Positions 47,806-57,295 of a stretch of 64,000 bases of DNA are shown here, one piece after another. The stretch spans positions 1-64,000 of the forward strand of contig NZ_JAECZC010000001.1 in the NCBI RefSeq assembly GCF_016056305.1. Direction: 5' to 3'. The translations under genes were made by a program, and so were the position numbers. Each line of letters begins with the position of its first letter. The stretch's first letter is position 1. The notes under the pieces were generated by a model. It did no database searches. It was not told where the DNA came from and saw nothing but the letters and a program-made list of their open reading frames with translations. The DNA is from Amazonocrinis nigriterrae CENA67. Lineage in GTDB: Bacteria; Cyanobacteriota; Cyanobacteriia; Cyanobacteriales; Nostocaceae.

Positions 47806-48508
47806 GATACTAAAGAGGAACTCGCTGATTGAATGGAGACATCGTAAAAAGCTGGCTAATGCTGATTACGGCTTGATTTAGCTGTCATATTACTTCATTT
47901 TTTGGAAATTGCTACACGTATGCTAAAAGTCAAAAAACAATGAAACATACGTAAGTATCTGGTTTTCGATAGATTCTGGTATCCAGTCACCAGCCTCTGG
48001 AAACTGCACCTAGTCTGCCAGGATTATTAGTCTTTTACGACTTTATGTCAATTCCAAATTTTTATCTTTATTGTGAATCACAAGCTGCTGTAATCAGAAT
48101 ATCGAGTATTTTTCCTTTTTTGGCAAATTATAAGGAAAGCAAGAGCGAAACTCACGTCACAGGAGAGTTTCGGAGATTTTTAGTAGATGAATGAATTAAT
48201 GTTCTAACTGTGTTGAGAGCTACATCACTCTTTACTTGCGTAAATTACTGCTGATTTGGTCAGTGTCAATATGCTTTAGCTTTGTTTGCTTTGATTAAGC
48301 TACGGTTTTTTCTATTGAATTAGTTAAATCTTATACTTAAATATTTAAGAGTAAATTAAGTATTAGAATATCAGGGCGAATGATTGAGCTTGTGTCTACC
48401 GTATTACATTGATTGTATTATGAAGACAACAACCAGGCTTAGCCTGATTGTTGTTTTTAGAGTGTGGCGGTTCCTAATAAGATCCGCTCACCATGCGATC
48501 GCGCGGTG
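47806..48508. other. Intergenic region downstream of psaM
   Basis: About 700 bases, mostly AT-rich with no dispersed repeats and no supported ORF. A hairpin at 48426-48454 is listed separately. The region probably contains the promoter of the minus-strand 47395 gene at its left end. Confidence 0.4.
48426..48458. terminator. Hairpin downstream of psaM
   Basis: ACAACAACCAGGC (48426-48438) pairs with GCCTGATTGTTGT (48442-48454) around a TTA loop, with two mismatches; five T residues follow on the plus strand. It lies about 55 bases after the psaM stop. The T tract favours the plus strand, but the stem can also act at the psaM 3' end. Confidence 0.55.
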
Positions 48509-48634
48509 TTATTTGTAAAGTTCTGTTGCTAGACGCCAAGCCAGAACACCTGGAATCAGCGCCACAACCAAAGCAATGTACACTTGAGTGTCTGATATAG
48601 AGGTAGCGAGCAACAGCGCGTTTGACATGAGCAT
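48509..48634 (-). CDS. psaM: Photosystem I subunit XII (PsaM)
   Basis: A tiny single-helix membrane subunit of photosystem I, helping trimer formation and chlorophyll/carotenoid contacts. The reading ends SISDTQVYIALVVALIPGVLAW then RLATELYK, a clear PsaM sequence. The strong ribosome binding site AGGAGG (minus strand, 48649-48644) lies nine bases before the ATG at 48634, giving 41 residues; a second ATG at 48628 gives 39. Both are longer than the roughly 30 residues of many PsaM proteins, by an N-terminal MLMSNALLLAT-type extension. Divergent from the FGGY kinase gene. Confidence 0.93.
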   Translation of the reverse strand: MLMSNALLLATSISDTQVYIALVVALIPGVLAWRLATELYK

Positions 48635-48782
48635 GGATGAAAACCTCCTAACTGGAATAGATTTTAAGTAGTTCGTTTACTACTTTTCACTGTTTTTAAA
48701 GATAGGGGAACTATCTTGTTACAAGATGCAACATAAGCAGGGATTAGGTAGTAAAACTGATGACTGATGACTGGATGAAACT

Positions 48783-50024
48783 ATGGCTTTTTACCTGGGG
48801 ATCGACTTTGGTACTTCTGGCGCACGCGGTATCGTGATTGATGAGGCAGGTGGCATCCAAGCACAAGTGCGATATCCTGGTAAGATGTTAGCGGCATATC
48901 AATGGAATTCTGCTTTATGGAGCTTATTAGCAGAAATTTCTGAGGAATTGCGGCGAGAGATTCAAGCGATCGCTATCAATGGTACTTCTTCCACTGTCTT
49001 GTTGTGTGATGCAGCTGGCAAGCCTGTAGATGCACCTTTATTTTATAACGATGGGCGGGGATCAGTGGTGCTAGATCAGTTGAAAACTGTAGCGCCACCC
49101 AATCATACTGTATTAACTGCTACTTCCAGCATTGCCAAACTTCTGTGGATGTCACAGCAACCATTTTTTGCAGAAGCCAAATATTTCATGCATCAAGCCG
49201 ATTGGTTAGCGTTTTTGCTGCATGGAAAATTGGGTATTAGCGATTACCACAATGCTTTAAAGCTGGGTTATGACGTGGAAGAAGTGAAATACCCAAAATG
49301 GCTGGAAAAACTGCAAATAGCGATACATTTACCTCAAGTTCTATCTCCTGGCACTCCTATTGCTGAAATTCGGCGTGAGGTTGCAGATGAGTTTCATTTT
49401 CGCCGTGATTGTCTCATATGTGCTGGTACTACTGATAGTATTGCTGCTTTTCTTGCCAGTGGTGCAAAATTGCCTGGGGAAGCCGTGACTTCCCTTGGTT
49501 CAACTTTGGTACTGAAGCTATTGAGTCGCAAGCGCTTGGAGGATGCGCGATATGGAATTTACAGCCATCGCTTGGGTGATTTGTGGCTGACTGGTGGTGC
49601 GTCTAATACTGGGGGTGCGGTGTTACGGAAATTTTTTACAGATGCAGAGTTAGCAAGCCTGAGTAGCGAGATTGATGCAGCAAAAGTTAGCGAGTTAGAT
49701 TATTATCCCTTGTTGCAGGCAGGCGATCGCTTTCCCATTAACGATCCTCATCTAGCGCCACGTTTGGAACCACGCCCGGATAATCCTGTAGAATTTTTGC
49801 ATGGTTTGTTAGAAAGCATTGCTCGCATAGAAGCACATGGCTATGAATTATTACAGCAAATGGGGGCTGATAAGTTAACTTTTGTTTACACAGCTGGCGG
49901 TGGTGCTGCGAATGATACTTGGACTGGTATTCGTCAACGATATTTAAAAGTACCTGTGGTTTCGTCAGTGAATACAGAAGCCGCATACGGGACGGCGTTG
50001 TTAGCGATGCGAGGAAGTAATTAA
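48783..50024 (+). CDS. FGGY-family carbohydrate kinase (xylulokinase/ribulokinase-like)
   Basis: ATP-dependent sugar kinase of the FGGY family, 413 residues. The N-terminal phosphate-binding motif is YLGIDFGTSGARGIVID; the second half has CAGTTDSIAAFLASGA (catalytic Asp), SLGSTLVLKLLS and a C-terminal TAGGGAANDTWTGIRQ. It is shorter than typical xylulokinases (about 490) and matches the compact cyanobacterial/plant type, for which D-ribulose kinase activity has been reported; the substrate here is inferred. Start ATG 48783. Repeats follow the stop. Confidence 0.9.
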   Translation: MAFYLGIDFGTSGARGIVIDEAGGIQAQVRYPGKMLAAYQWNSALWSLLAEISEELRREIQAIAINGTSSTVLLCDAAGKPVDAPLFYNDGRGSVVLDQLKTVAPPNHTVLTATSSIAKLLWMSQQPFFAEAKYFMHQADWLAFLLHGKLGISDYHNALKLGYDVEEVKYPKWLEKLQIAIHLPQVLSPGTPIAEIRREVADEFHFRRDCLICAGTTDSIAAFLASGAKLPGEAVTSLGSTLVLKLLSRKRLEDARYGIYSHRLGDLWLTGGASNTGGAVLRKFFTDAELASLSSEIDAAKVSELDYYPLLQAGDRFPINDPHLAPRLEPRPDNPVEFLHGLLESIARIEAHGYELLQQMGADKLTFVYTAGGGAANDTWTGIRQRYLKVPVVSSVNTEAAYGTALLAMRGSN

Positions 50025-50029
50025 ATAAA

Positions 50030-50125
50030 CGAACCGCCCTTCGGGTTCAGCAGTTCGCAATCGACGCAAAGCGCCAAGACTGCGATTGCTTCACCAAGAC
50101 GCAGAGAACGCAGAGAGGGTTTAGG
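50030..50125. repeat. Dispersed repeat fragment after the FGGY kinase
   Basis: AACGAACCGCCCTTCGGGTTCAG (50028-50050) includes the start of the inverted-repeat word found around the GxxExxY gene, and CCAAGACGCAGAGAACGCAGAGAGG (50094-50118) matches the other end of the same family. A GCGATTGC..CTGCGATTG region lies between. It may be a decayed or solo copy of the element bounding the GxxExxY gene. Confidence 0.6.
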
Positions 50126-50193
50126 AGAGAAAAAGGTTTTTTAAGAAGGTTTGACCTGCGCGATCGAGGTTATCATTGAGGGCAAAGCAGAGG

Positions 50194-51165
50194 CTAATGC
50201 GCTTCCCCTACTAACTTCCGCAACGCTAATAAACCAGCACCATAAGCAGGTTCATACCTGGGAAAAATCACCTTTATTCTAGGAAACTTCTTGATAAGGG
50301 ATACTGCAAATCTCTCTTGAATTTTGGATTTACCTTGCCAGACACTTCCTGTTGTGACAACTTCAATAACTGAGTCAGAACTAAAAATTGCATCAACTAC
50401 TGTAGATGTAGCTTTTACTAATTCTTTTACAGCATCGTCAATAATGTTATTGGCTACTTCATCTCCTTCTGCTGCTGCTAAATCTACAATTGGTGCTAAA
50501 GCAGCTATTTCTTTAACTCCCAAATTTTGCCGATAGATTACCTCTATCAAATCTTCTATAATCGCTAAACTAAAATGCTGTCTAAAACTTTCGATCAAAC
50601 TCGTTGACATTTCACGTCCATCATAAGATTTTAATGCCGCTTGCATCCCAGCAATAGCAATTTTATAAGCACTACCTTCATCTCCTAAAATATAACCCCA
50701 GCCACCAACTCGCTTTGTCTGTCCTTGATGATTTCGTCCGAAAACTATAGAACCTGTACCAGCAGCAACTACAATTCCTACAGTATGACCAATACCACCA
50801 ACTAAAGCAATTAAAGCATCATGACAGATTACAATATTAGATTCAGGTAATGTCCAATTAATCGGTAATTCTTTATTATTTTGTAACTGATTTAATAACA
50901 GTTTTACTACTGTAATATCTTCAGGACGGCTTACACCTGCTAAACCTAAACAAATCGCGCTAATGTTAACAGGCTTAGTTAAATTTTGTGCATTATCTAC
51001 TGCAACCTGAATGGCAGATTGAATTGCTTGCAGAGTAGCTTCAATACCGATACTTTGATAATTAGATGCACCTGCTACACCACGACCTAAAACTTGATGT
51101 GTATCATCCATGAGGATACAAACAGTTTTGCTACCGCCGCCATCGATACCTAAAACGTAACTCAT
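50194..51165 (-). CDS. N-acetylglucosamine kinase-like (BadF/BadG/BcrA/BcrD ATPase family)
   Basis: A 323-residue ASKHA-fold sugar kinase. The phosphate-1 motif is GIDGGGSKTVCILMD near the start, the second motif is VVAAGTGSIVFGRN, and GGWGYILGDEGSAY follows, as in GlcNAc kinases. It probably phosphorylates N-acetylglucosamine. It lies 25 bases after an AmpG-like transporter gene on the same strand, so the pair likely imports cell-wall fragments or amino sugars and returns them to UDP-GlcNAc synthesis. Start ATG 51165. Confidence 0.88.
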   Translation of the reverse strand: MSYVLGIDGGGSKTVCILMDDTHQVLGRGVAGASNYQSIGIEATLQAIQSAIQVAVDNAQNLTKPVNISAICLGLAGVSRPEDITVVKLLLNQLQNNKELPINWTLPESNIVICHDALIALVGGIGHTVGIVVAAGTGSIVFGRNHQGQTKRVGGWGYILGDEGSAYKIAIAGMQAALKSYDGREMSTSLIESFRQHFSLAIIEDLIEVIYRQNLGVKEIAALAPIVDLAAAEGDEVANNIIDDAVKELVKATSTVVDAIFSSDSVIEVVTTGSVWQGKSKIQERFAVSLIKKFPRIKVIFPRYEPAYGAGLLALRKLVGEAH

Positions 51166-51190
51166 AAAGAATTACAAATATTTGTTTTGA

Positions 51191-52465
51191 TTAATTTGAA
51201 GATTGATTAACTGGTTCTTTTAAAGGAATAAAAAATAAAGTAATCATTCCGGGGATAGTGAGCAAACAAACCAAGACAAAAAATAAGGGGTATCCTACTG
51301 CTTTTTGAATACTACCACTAATCGCTCCTGGCAACATCAGCCCTAATGCCATTAAACCCGTTGATATGGCATAATGAGAAGTTTTATATTCGCCTTTGCA
51401 AATATACATTAAATAAACGCTAAAAGCTGTAAAACCAAGACCATAACCAAATTGTTCTAAAGAAACTAAAGGATAAACCAATGTAAGTGATGGTTTAGAG
51501 TAAGCCATATATACATAAAATATATCGGGTAAGTTTAAAGCTAAAGCCATTGGTAACAGGCATTTTTTCAAGCCATATTTAGAAATTAAGACTCCACCTA
51601 AAATACCACCGATAATTAAAGAAAGTACGCCAAAAGTACCGTATATCCAGCCAAATTCCTCAGTTGATATACCTAAGCCTCCTTTTTCTACTTGGTCTAA
51701 TAAAAATAAAGATGCTATTTTAAGCAGCATTGCTTCGCCTAATCTGTAGAGTAAGATAAATGCTAAGATGGCTCCTATTTTTTCTTGTTGAAAATAGCTG
51801 CTAATGACAATCCAAAAAGGTATTTTTTTGGCTTGTGCTTCTGGCTGACGTGGGGTATCTGACTCTGGCCAAGGTAAAATGAAGCGATGAAAAATAAAAA
51901 GTATTGCAAATATGATGGCAGAAAAGGCGATCGCTATAGTCCAACTTAAGGAAATATTGTTGAGATTTTTTTCTAAGCGTCCTGCTAAAACTACTAAAAA
52001 ACCACTGCCAAACAATACAGCAAGTCGATAAAATAGTGAACGAATGCCAATAAAAAATGCTTGTTGTTCTGGATTTAAAGCCAACATGTAATAACCGTCG
52101 GTGGCGATGTCATAAGTGGCTGAAATAAATGCTCCGACTGTCAAAGCTGCTAGGGAGATGAAAAAGAAGTTGGGTAGTTGTAGAGATAAGGCTACTAAAC
52201 TTAAGCAACAAAACATGGCAAATTGAGTTAAAAGTATCCATGTTCGTTTTGTTGAGTAAATATCTACAAGTGGGCCCCAAAACATTTTGATTACCCAAGG
52301 GAGATAGAGGAAGCTTGTCCAGGCGGTTATTTGTTCGTTATCTATGCCTAGTTTTTTGTAGAAGATGACGGAAACTGTGCTGATGATGACGTTGGGAACG
52401 CCTTCTGCAAAGTAGAGGGTGGGGATAAACGTCCAAGGGGAAAAAGTTGTGGTTTGATGTTTCAT
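51191..52465 (-). CDS. AmpG-like MFS transporter
   Basis: A 12-helix major facilitator protein resembling AmpG-type muropeptide/amino-sugar permeases, 424 residues from ATG 52465 (MKHQTTTFSPWTF). The longer frame opens at 52501, but its first 12 residues (MALLASWRFVKS) are encoded by repeat DNA and are not family sequence. Family blocks are TLYFAEGVPNVIISTVSVIFYKKLG, LPWVIKMFWGPLVD, AFISATYDIATDGYYMLAL and EEFGWIYGTFGVLSLIIGG. The GlcNAc-kinase-like gene follows after 25 bases, supporting a role in peptidoglycan recycling. Confidence 0.87.
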   Translation of the reverse strand: MKHQTTTFSPWTFIPTLYFAEGVPNVIISTVSVIFYKKLGIDNEQITAWTSFLYLPWVIKMFWGPLVDIYSTKRTWILLTQFAMFCCLSLVALSLQLPNFFFISLAALTVGAFISATYDIATDGYYMLALNPEQQAFFIGIRSLFYRLAVLFGSGFLVVLAGRLEKNLNNISLSWTIAIAFSAIIFAILFIFHRFILPWPESDTPRQPEAQAKKIPFWIVISSYFQQEKIGAILAFILLYRLGEAMLLKIASLFLLDQVEKGGLGISTEEFGWIYGTFGVLSLIIGGILGGVLISKYGLKKCLLPMALALNLPDIFYVYMAYSKPSLTLVYPLVSLEQFGYGLGFTAFSVYLMYICKGEYKTSHYAISTGLMALGLMLPGAISGSIQKAVGYPLFFVLVCLLTIPGMITLFFIPLKEPVNQSSN

Positions 52466-52473
52466 GGATTTAA

Positions 52474-52927
52474 CGAACCGCCAAGACGCCAAGAGCGCCA
52501 AGAGAAGATTAAGAAGAGAGGATGATGCGTTTTATGCCTTCTTTGAGGATAGGAACGTTGAAGTTGATGAGGAGGGCTAGGGGGTAATTAGTTATTTTAA
52601 GGTACGAGAGGACTTGTGCTTCGTGGATGGGGGCTAGATTCTGGACAGCTTTTAATTCCACGATTAAAGTGTTGGCAATGAAAAAATCTAATCTACCTTT
52701 GCCAACTTCATATCCTTTGTAATTGACTGTCACGCACTTCTCGCACTCATAAGCTATTCCACGCCTGGACAATTCTATAGCCAGCGCCTTCCCATACACC
52801 TCCTCCAAAAACCCTGGCCCCAACACCCGATGTACCTCAATTGCTGCACCAATGACAGTATAGGCGAGTCTATCTATCTCCTTACTTGGCTCTCTTCCCT
52901 TGGCGTTCTCTGCGTCTTGGCGGTTCG
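52474..52927. mobile_element. GxxExxY gene bounded by inverted repeats (candidate mobile unit)
   Basis: CGAACCGCCAAGACGC at 52474-52489 and its exact complement at 52912-52927 face each other, and both continue imperfectly into CGCCAAG(A/G)GAAG-type sequence about seven bases further in. They enclose little more than the GxxExxY gene. Related words without the gene occur at 50028-50118. The size (about 455 bases), the terminal inverted repeats and the single accessory gene suggest a small non-autonomous mobile unit. No transposase is inside. Confidence 0.5.
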
Positions 52928-52934
52928 TTTCCAT
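52509..52934 (-). CDS. GxxExxY family protein (PD-(D/E)XK nuclease-like)
   Basis: A 141-residue protein with the family motif GPGFLEEVYGKAL (G-x-x-E-x-x-Y) at about 43-55 and nuclease-like strands GRLDFFIANTLIVELKAVQNL (conserved D and ExK). The family is widespread beside repeats; activity is unproven. The first 16 residues (METNRQDAENAKGREP) are encoded by the right-hand inverted repeat; an alternative start inside is not obvious, so the repeat seems to supply the start codon. Overlaps no other gene; valS starts divergently 62 bases away. Confidence 0.88.
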   Translation of the reverse strand: METNRQDAENAKGREPSKEIDRLAYTVIGAAIEVHRVLGPGFLEEVYGKALAIELSRRGIAYECEKCVTVNYKGYEVGKGRLDFFIANTLIVELKAVQNLAPIHEAQVLSYLKITNYPLALLINFNVPILKEGIKRIILSS

Positions 52935-52996
52935 TAAACCCTCTCCAACCCTGTGGCAAAATTTATTAAAGTCCTTCCACAGTTAGTTTTCCCAGC

Positions 52997-55900
52997 ATGA
53001 CCGCAACCATTCCGAATCTTCCCAGTCTCTACGATCCCTTTACCACTGAAGCTAAGTGGCAAAAATTCTGGGAAGAAAATCAAGTTTACAAAGCTGACCC
53101 CAACCAAGGCGGCGAACCTTATTGCATCGTGATTCCGCCTCCTAATGTCACCGGCAGTTTGCACATGGGTCACGCTTTTGAAAGTGCGTTGATTGATGTA
53201 TTAGTGCGCTACCATCGCATGAAAGGACGCAATACCCTGTGGCTACCCGGAACTGACCACGCAAGCATCGCTGTCCACACGATGCTTGAAAAGCAACTGA
53301 AGACTGAAGGTAAAACTCGCTACGAGTTGGGACGCGAACAATTCCTAGAACGCGCTAGGCAATGGAAGGCAAATTCTGAAGGAACTATTGTCAACCAGTT
53401 GCGACGCTTGGGCGTGTCGGTCGATTGGTCGCGGGAAAGGTTTACGATGGATGAGGGTTTATCAAAAGCTGTTTTGTCAGCTTTTGTTAGCCTCTATGAG
53501 GAAGGGTTAATTTATCGTGGCGAATATCTAGTAAACTGGTGTCCGGCTTCCCAGTCGGCGGTGTCTGATGTGGAGGTGGAAAACCAAGAGGTTGATGGTA
53601 ATCTTTGGCATTTCCGTTATCCCCTCACCGATGGTTCTGGTTATGTGGAAGTGGCGACGACTCGACCAGAAACGATGCTGGGCGATACTGCTGTAGCAGT
53701 TAATCCTGGTGATGAAAGATATCAGCATTTAATTGGCAAGACGCTGACTCTACCAATTATGAATCGGGAAATTCCCATCATTGGTGATGAGTATGTTGAC
53801 CCCAGTTTCGGTACTGGTTCTGTTAAGGTGACTCCAGCCCATGACCTGAATGATTTTGAAATGGGTAAGCGTCACAATCTGCCGTTTATTAACATCCTGA
53901 ATAAGGATGGTACTCTCAACGCCAATGCTGGGGAGTTTGAGGGACAAGATCGCTTTGTCGCTAGGAAAAATGTGGTTTCTCGCTTGGAAGCTGATGGCTT
54001 TTTGGTGAAGATAGAAGATTATAAGCATACTGTTCCTTATAGCGATCGCGGTAAAGTTCCCATTGAACCCCTGCTATCTACTCAATGGTTTGTGAAAATT
54101 CGCCCGCTAGCAGATAGGGCGCTAGATTTCCTCGATGGCAAAAATTCCCCTGAGTTCGTCCCCCAACGCTGGACAAAGGTCTACCGTGATTGGTTAGTTA
54201 AACTCAAAGACTGGTGTATCTCTCGGCAACTTTGGTGGGGTCATCAAATTCCCGCTTGGTATGCTGTCAGTGAAACAGGCGGTGAAATCACCGATAACAC
54301 TCCGTTTGTGGTAGCCAAGTCAACTGAGGAAGCTTGGGAAAAAGCCAAAGCACAATTTGGTGAAAATGTCCAGCTAGAACAAGACCCAGATGTATTAGAT
54401 ACTTGGTTTTCTTCTGGACTGTGGCCATTTTCGACTTTGGGCTGGCCGGAACAAACTCCGGATTTAACGACTTATTACCCCACAACTACGCTAGTCACTG
54501 GCTTTGATATCATCTTTTTCTGGGTTGCCAGAATGACGATGATGGCGGGACATTTTACTGGTCAAATACCATTTCAGGATGTTTACATCCACGGGTTGGT
54601 GCTGGATGAAAAAGGCCAGAAAATGTCTAAAACTAAAGGTAATGGCATTGACCCGCTGTTATTAATTGATAAATATGGTACTGATGCCCTGCGCTACACG
54701 TTAGTTAAAGAAGTGGCTGGCGCTGGTCAAGATATCCGCTTAGAATACGATCGCAAAAAAGATGAGTCACCATCGGTGGAAGCTTCCCGCAACTTTGCTA
54801 ACAAGTTGTGGAATGCTGCCCGCTTTGTGATGATGAACTTGGATGGGCAAACCCCGACACAATTAGGTGAACCAATTGCCACTGAATTAAGCGATCGCTG
54901 GATTCTTTCCCGTTACCATCAAGTTGTTAAACAAACCAACAATTATATTGATAATTACGGTTTAGGGGAAGCCGCTAAGGGGCTTTATGAGTTTATTTGG
55001 GGTGATTTTTGCGACTGGTATATTGAACTTGTGAAATCTCGCCTCCAGCCAAATGCTGACCCAGCATCACGAAAAGTCGCACAACAAATTCTCGCTTACG
55101 TGTTGGAAGGGATTTTAAAATTACTTCATCCCTTTATGCCTCATATCACTGAGGAAATTTGGCAGACTCTCACCCAACAACCAGCAGATTCTTTGCAAAC
55201 TTTATCTTTGCAACCTTATCCTCAAGCAGATATCAACTTGATTAATCCTGCTTTGGAAGAACAGTTTGAACTGTTAATTGGCACAATCCGCACAATTCGG
55301 AATTTACGCGCTGAGGCAGATATTAAACCAGGGGCAAAAATAACTGCAAATTTACAAACTGAAAACCCACGAGAAGAAGAAATCCTCACCGCTGGACAAT
55401 CTTATATTCAAGATTTAGCCAAGGTGGAGACTTTAACCATTACTGGCGAACAAAAACAGCAAACGGTTGCTGCAAAAAAACCTCGGAAGGCTTTACAAAC
55501 AGTTGGCTTAATTATCGTGGGGATTGTCTTGTTGAGGTTAGCTGTAGCTGTGGAAGATGCTGTTGATGACATTCCCATCGTCAGAGATTTCTTTGAAATA
55601 GTTGGTTTTGGTTATGCTACTTGGTTCATCACCCAAAATTTAATCACTGCTAAGGCAAGACAACAATTATGGGCAAAATTGTCCCAGCGCTTACCCAATC
55701 AGGAATTGCCGCAAATAGAATCACAACAGCCACAAACACCAGAAAAAGCCATAGCAGGTGTAATTGGTACAGTACAAGTAGTGATTCCTTTAACTGGTGG
55801 AGTTGTAGATGTTGAAAAACTAGCTGCCAAACTGCAAAAACAACTCACCAAGATAGAAGCAGAAATTAATGCCCTACGTGGTAGATTAAGCAATCCTAAG

Positions 55901-56008
55901 TTCGTGGAACAAGCACCTGCTAACGTAGTGCAAGCAGCGCGGGATGCTTTGGCTGAGGCTGAAAAACAAGCAGAAATTTTACGCGATCGTCTTCAAACTT
56001 TGCTGTAG
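52997..56008 (+). CDS. valS: Valyl-tRNA synthetase with CAAD membrane domain
   Basis: Charges tRNA-Val. The 1003-residue protein has the HIGH-type motif [11 protein letters not shown] (about 50-60), an editing domain, the KMSKS-type motif KMSKT (about 541-545) and the anticodon-binding domain. At about 818-915, before the usual C-terminal coiled coil (about 925-1003), lies an extra CAAD domain: a Lys-rich [10 protein letters not shown] lead, two hydrophobic helices ([37 protein letters not shown]) and an amphipathic segment. CAAD domains are known to anchor cyanobacterial aminoacyl-tRNA synthetases in thylakoid membranes. Start ATG 52997. Confidence 0.96.
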   Translation: MTATIPNLPSLYDPFTTEAKWQKFWEENQVYKADPNQGGEPYCIVIPPPNVTGSLHMGHAFESALIDVLVRYHRMKGRNTLWLPGTDHASIAVHTMLEKQLKTEGKTRYELGREQFLERARQWKANSEGTIVNQLRRLGVSVDWSRERFTMDEGLSKAVLSAFVSLYEEGLIYRGEYLVNWCPASQSAVSDVEVENQEVDGNLWHFRYPLTDGSGYVEVATTRPETMLGDTAVAVNPGDERYQHLIGKTLTLPIMNREIPIIGDEYVDPSFGTGSVKVTPAHDLNDFEMGKRHNLPFINILNKDGTLNANAGEFEGQDRFVARKNVVSRLEADGFLVKIEDYKHTVPYSDRGKVPIEPLLSTQWFVKIRPLADRALDFLDGKNSPEFVPQRWTKVYRDWLVKLKDWCISRQLWWGHQIPAWYAVSETGGEITDNTPFVVAKSTEEAWEKAKAQFGENVQLEQDPDVLDTWFSSGLWPFSTLGWPEQTPDLTTYYPTTTLVTGFDIIFFWVARMTMMAGHFTGQIPFQDVYIHGLVLDEKGQKMSKTKGNGIDPLLLIDKYGTDALRYTLVKEVAGAGQDIRLEYDRKKDESPSVEASRNFANKLWNAARFVMMNLDGQTPTQLGEPIATELSDRWILSRYHQVVKQTNNYIDNYGLGEAAKGLYEFIWGDFCDWYIELVKSRLQPNADPASRKVAQQILAYVLEGILKLLHPFMPHITEEIWQTLTQQPADSLQTLSLQPYPQADINLINPALEEQFELLIGTIRTIRNLRAEADIKPGAKITANLQTENPREEEILTAGQSYIQDLAKVETLTITGEQKQQTVAAKKPRKALQTVGLIIVGIVLLRLAVAVEDAVDDIPIVRDFFEIVGFGYATWFITQNLITAKARQQLWAKLSQRLPNQELPQIESQQPQTPEKAIAGVIGTVQVVIPLTGGVVDVEKLAAKLQKQLTKIEAEINALRGRLSNPKFVEQAPANVVQAARDALAEAEKQAEILRDRLQTLL

Positions 56009-56040
56009 AGATCATCTGCATGGTTTAGTATAGCTGCAAT

Positions 56041-56096
56041 GGGTAATGGGAAAGTTATCAACAAACCAAAAAACATATAACTTTTCCCAATTACCC
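56041..56096 (+). terminator. Interrupted hairpin downstream of valS
   Basis: GGGTAAT.GGGAAA.GTTAT (56041-56058) pairs with ATAAC.TTTTCCC.AATTACCC (56077-56096), with small bulges, around an 18-base loop and starting 32 bases after the valS stop. It is a plausible but imperfect terminator. Confidence 0.45.
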
Positions 56097-56173
56097 TTAA
56101 CCATTTGATAATTTTCAAAAATTAAAAAAAAATTTTTAAAATTTAACTTGAATATCGGAGTACAGCCACGATC

Positions 56174-56614
56174 ATGTTATATCTAGCCCAGGTACGTAAA
56201 AATGAATTTTTAGAACAGTACCAGTTACGCTTATTGGCACGTCAGGAAGCCGATAACATTTGGGCAATGATCCCGGAAGAAGCTTTTATTCTGCTGGGAA
56301 AAGGCAACACTATGAGTGAAAAATTACTGGTTTTAGTTGAGCTTTCTCCCGCAGGCGACATCGAAAAGCTAGAAGAAGCTACCGATTGGGTACTAAATTT
56401 GGTACAAATGTATCTTACCACTGGCATTACTCCAGATGTGATTCAGCAGGAAGTAGAGCGAGCCGAACAGTGGCGACAATCCCTAACTTTGCAAAATCAG
56501 GATTTAGCGCGTCGTTCCCTGGAATTGGAAGCCCGTCGTGAACAAATTCAAGCTTTAGAAGAAAGTATCAAACGCGACAAGAATGGTTACAAAAGAGATG
56601 ATGAAGGCTGCTAG
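56174..56614 (+). CDS. Conserved hypothetical protein with C-terminal coiled coil
   Basis: A 146-residue soluble protein. I do not recognise a named family. The first 85 residues form a small mixed domain (FLEQYQLRLLARQEADNIWAMIPEEAFILLGKGNTMSEKLLVLVELS), and residues about 95-140 are a long charged helix (EVERAEQWRQSLTLQNQDLARRSLELEARREQIQALEESIKRDK), probably a coiled coil. Start ATG 56174, 165 bases after valS and possibly in the same transcript. The opposite-strand frame is a shadow. Function unknown. Confidence 0.7.
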   Translation: MLYLAQVRKNEFLEQYQLRLLARQEADNIWAMIPEEAFILLGKGNTMSEKLLVLVELSPAGDIEKLEEATDWVLNLVQMYLTTGITPDVIQQEVERAEQWRQSLTLQNQDLARRSLELEARREQIQALEESIKRDKNGYKRDDEGC

Positions 56615-56639
56615 TTTGTAATTCGTAATTCGTAATTGC

Positions 56640-56690
56640 TAGATTACGACATATGCCATTTTGGATTTTGGATTTTGGATTTTGGATTAA
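56640..56690. repeat. TTTTGGA heptamer repeat
   Basis: Four to five units of GGATTTT run between 56658 and 56685 downstream of the 56174 gene. It is the same simple sequence found in the hairpin after the cyclophilin gene. Confidence 0.6.
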
Positions 56691-56765
56691 AAATCACCTT
56701 CTGCGTCTAGCTTCTGTGTTCCAATTGGTATAATCCCAAGCTGAAGGATGACAGTTATCAGTCAT

Positions 56766-56827
56766 CTGTTATCTGTCAACATGTTGTATATTTCAGCTGT
56801 TATCTGTCAACATGTTTTATATTTCAG
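56766..56827. repeat. 31-bp tandem duplication
   Basis: Two head-to-tail copies (56766-56796 and 56797-56827) of CTGTTATCTGTCAACATGTT(G/T)TATATTTCAG differ at a single base. They end six bases before the 3' end of the minus-strand 56834 gene, so they lie in its 3' untranslated region. The unit contains a CAACATGTTG palindrome in the first copy. Confidence 0.85.
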
Positions 56828-56833
56828 CCAAGT

Positions 56834-57163
56834 TTAATCTTTTTTGGCAGTATCTTCAAAGTCTGTGACAGCGCAAGCAAACTCCCTAAAAGCTGTTTTA
56901 ATCAGAACCTCTCTCATTCCCCTCTCTAGAGAAGAATTGCGTATTAGGTCTGTTAATTCTACAAATAGTAGAGAAAACATAAAACGATCTTGGCGATCAA
57001 CCTGTTTCAAGCAAGATGAGATAAACTCATAAAGCTCGGTTTTTCTTGGTTTAGTTTGTTCTTCCCATATTTGCAGCGTCAATCGAAAAGTTTTCAAGCG
57101 TATCTCATTAACGTTATACAATGTGTCTTTGTAGCGAACTGATACGCGTTGAGGCAATTCCAT
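56834..57163 (-). CDS. Hypothetical protein, helical
   Basis: A 109-residue soluble, mostly helical protein of unknown function (ELPQRVSVRYKDTLYNVNEIRLKTFRLTLQIWEEQ; DRFMFSLLFVELTDLIRNSSLERGMREVLIKTAF). No motif is recognised. Start ATG 57163 (MELPQRVSV). It lies about 185 bases downstream of the AarF gene on the same strand, with a hairpin between, so it probably has its own promoter. Confidence 0.6.
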   Translation of the reverse strand: MELPQRVSVRYKDTLYNVNEIRLKTFRLTLQIWEEQTKPRKTELYEFISSCLKQVDRQDRFMFSLLFVELTDLIRNSSLERGMREVLIKTAFREFACAVTDFEDTAKKD

Positions 57164-57295
57164 AAGTTTTATCAGGGAGACTCAATATAAAACTTTATTC
57201 AGTTGTATTTTCATTCATCCGGAAAAGTAAAGTTTTCATAACATTGTTACAGTGCAAAGATTAATTTTGGTAACAATATCAGTGCTGCTTTGGGA

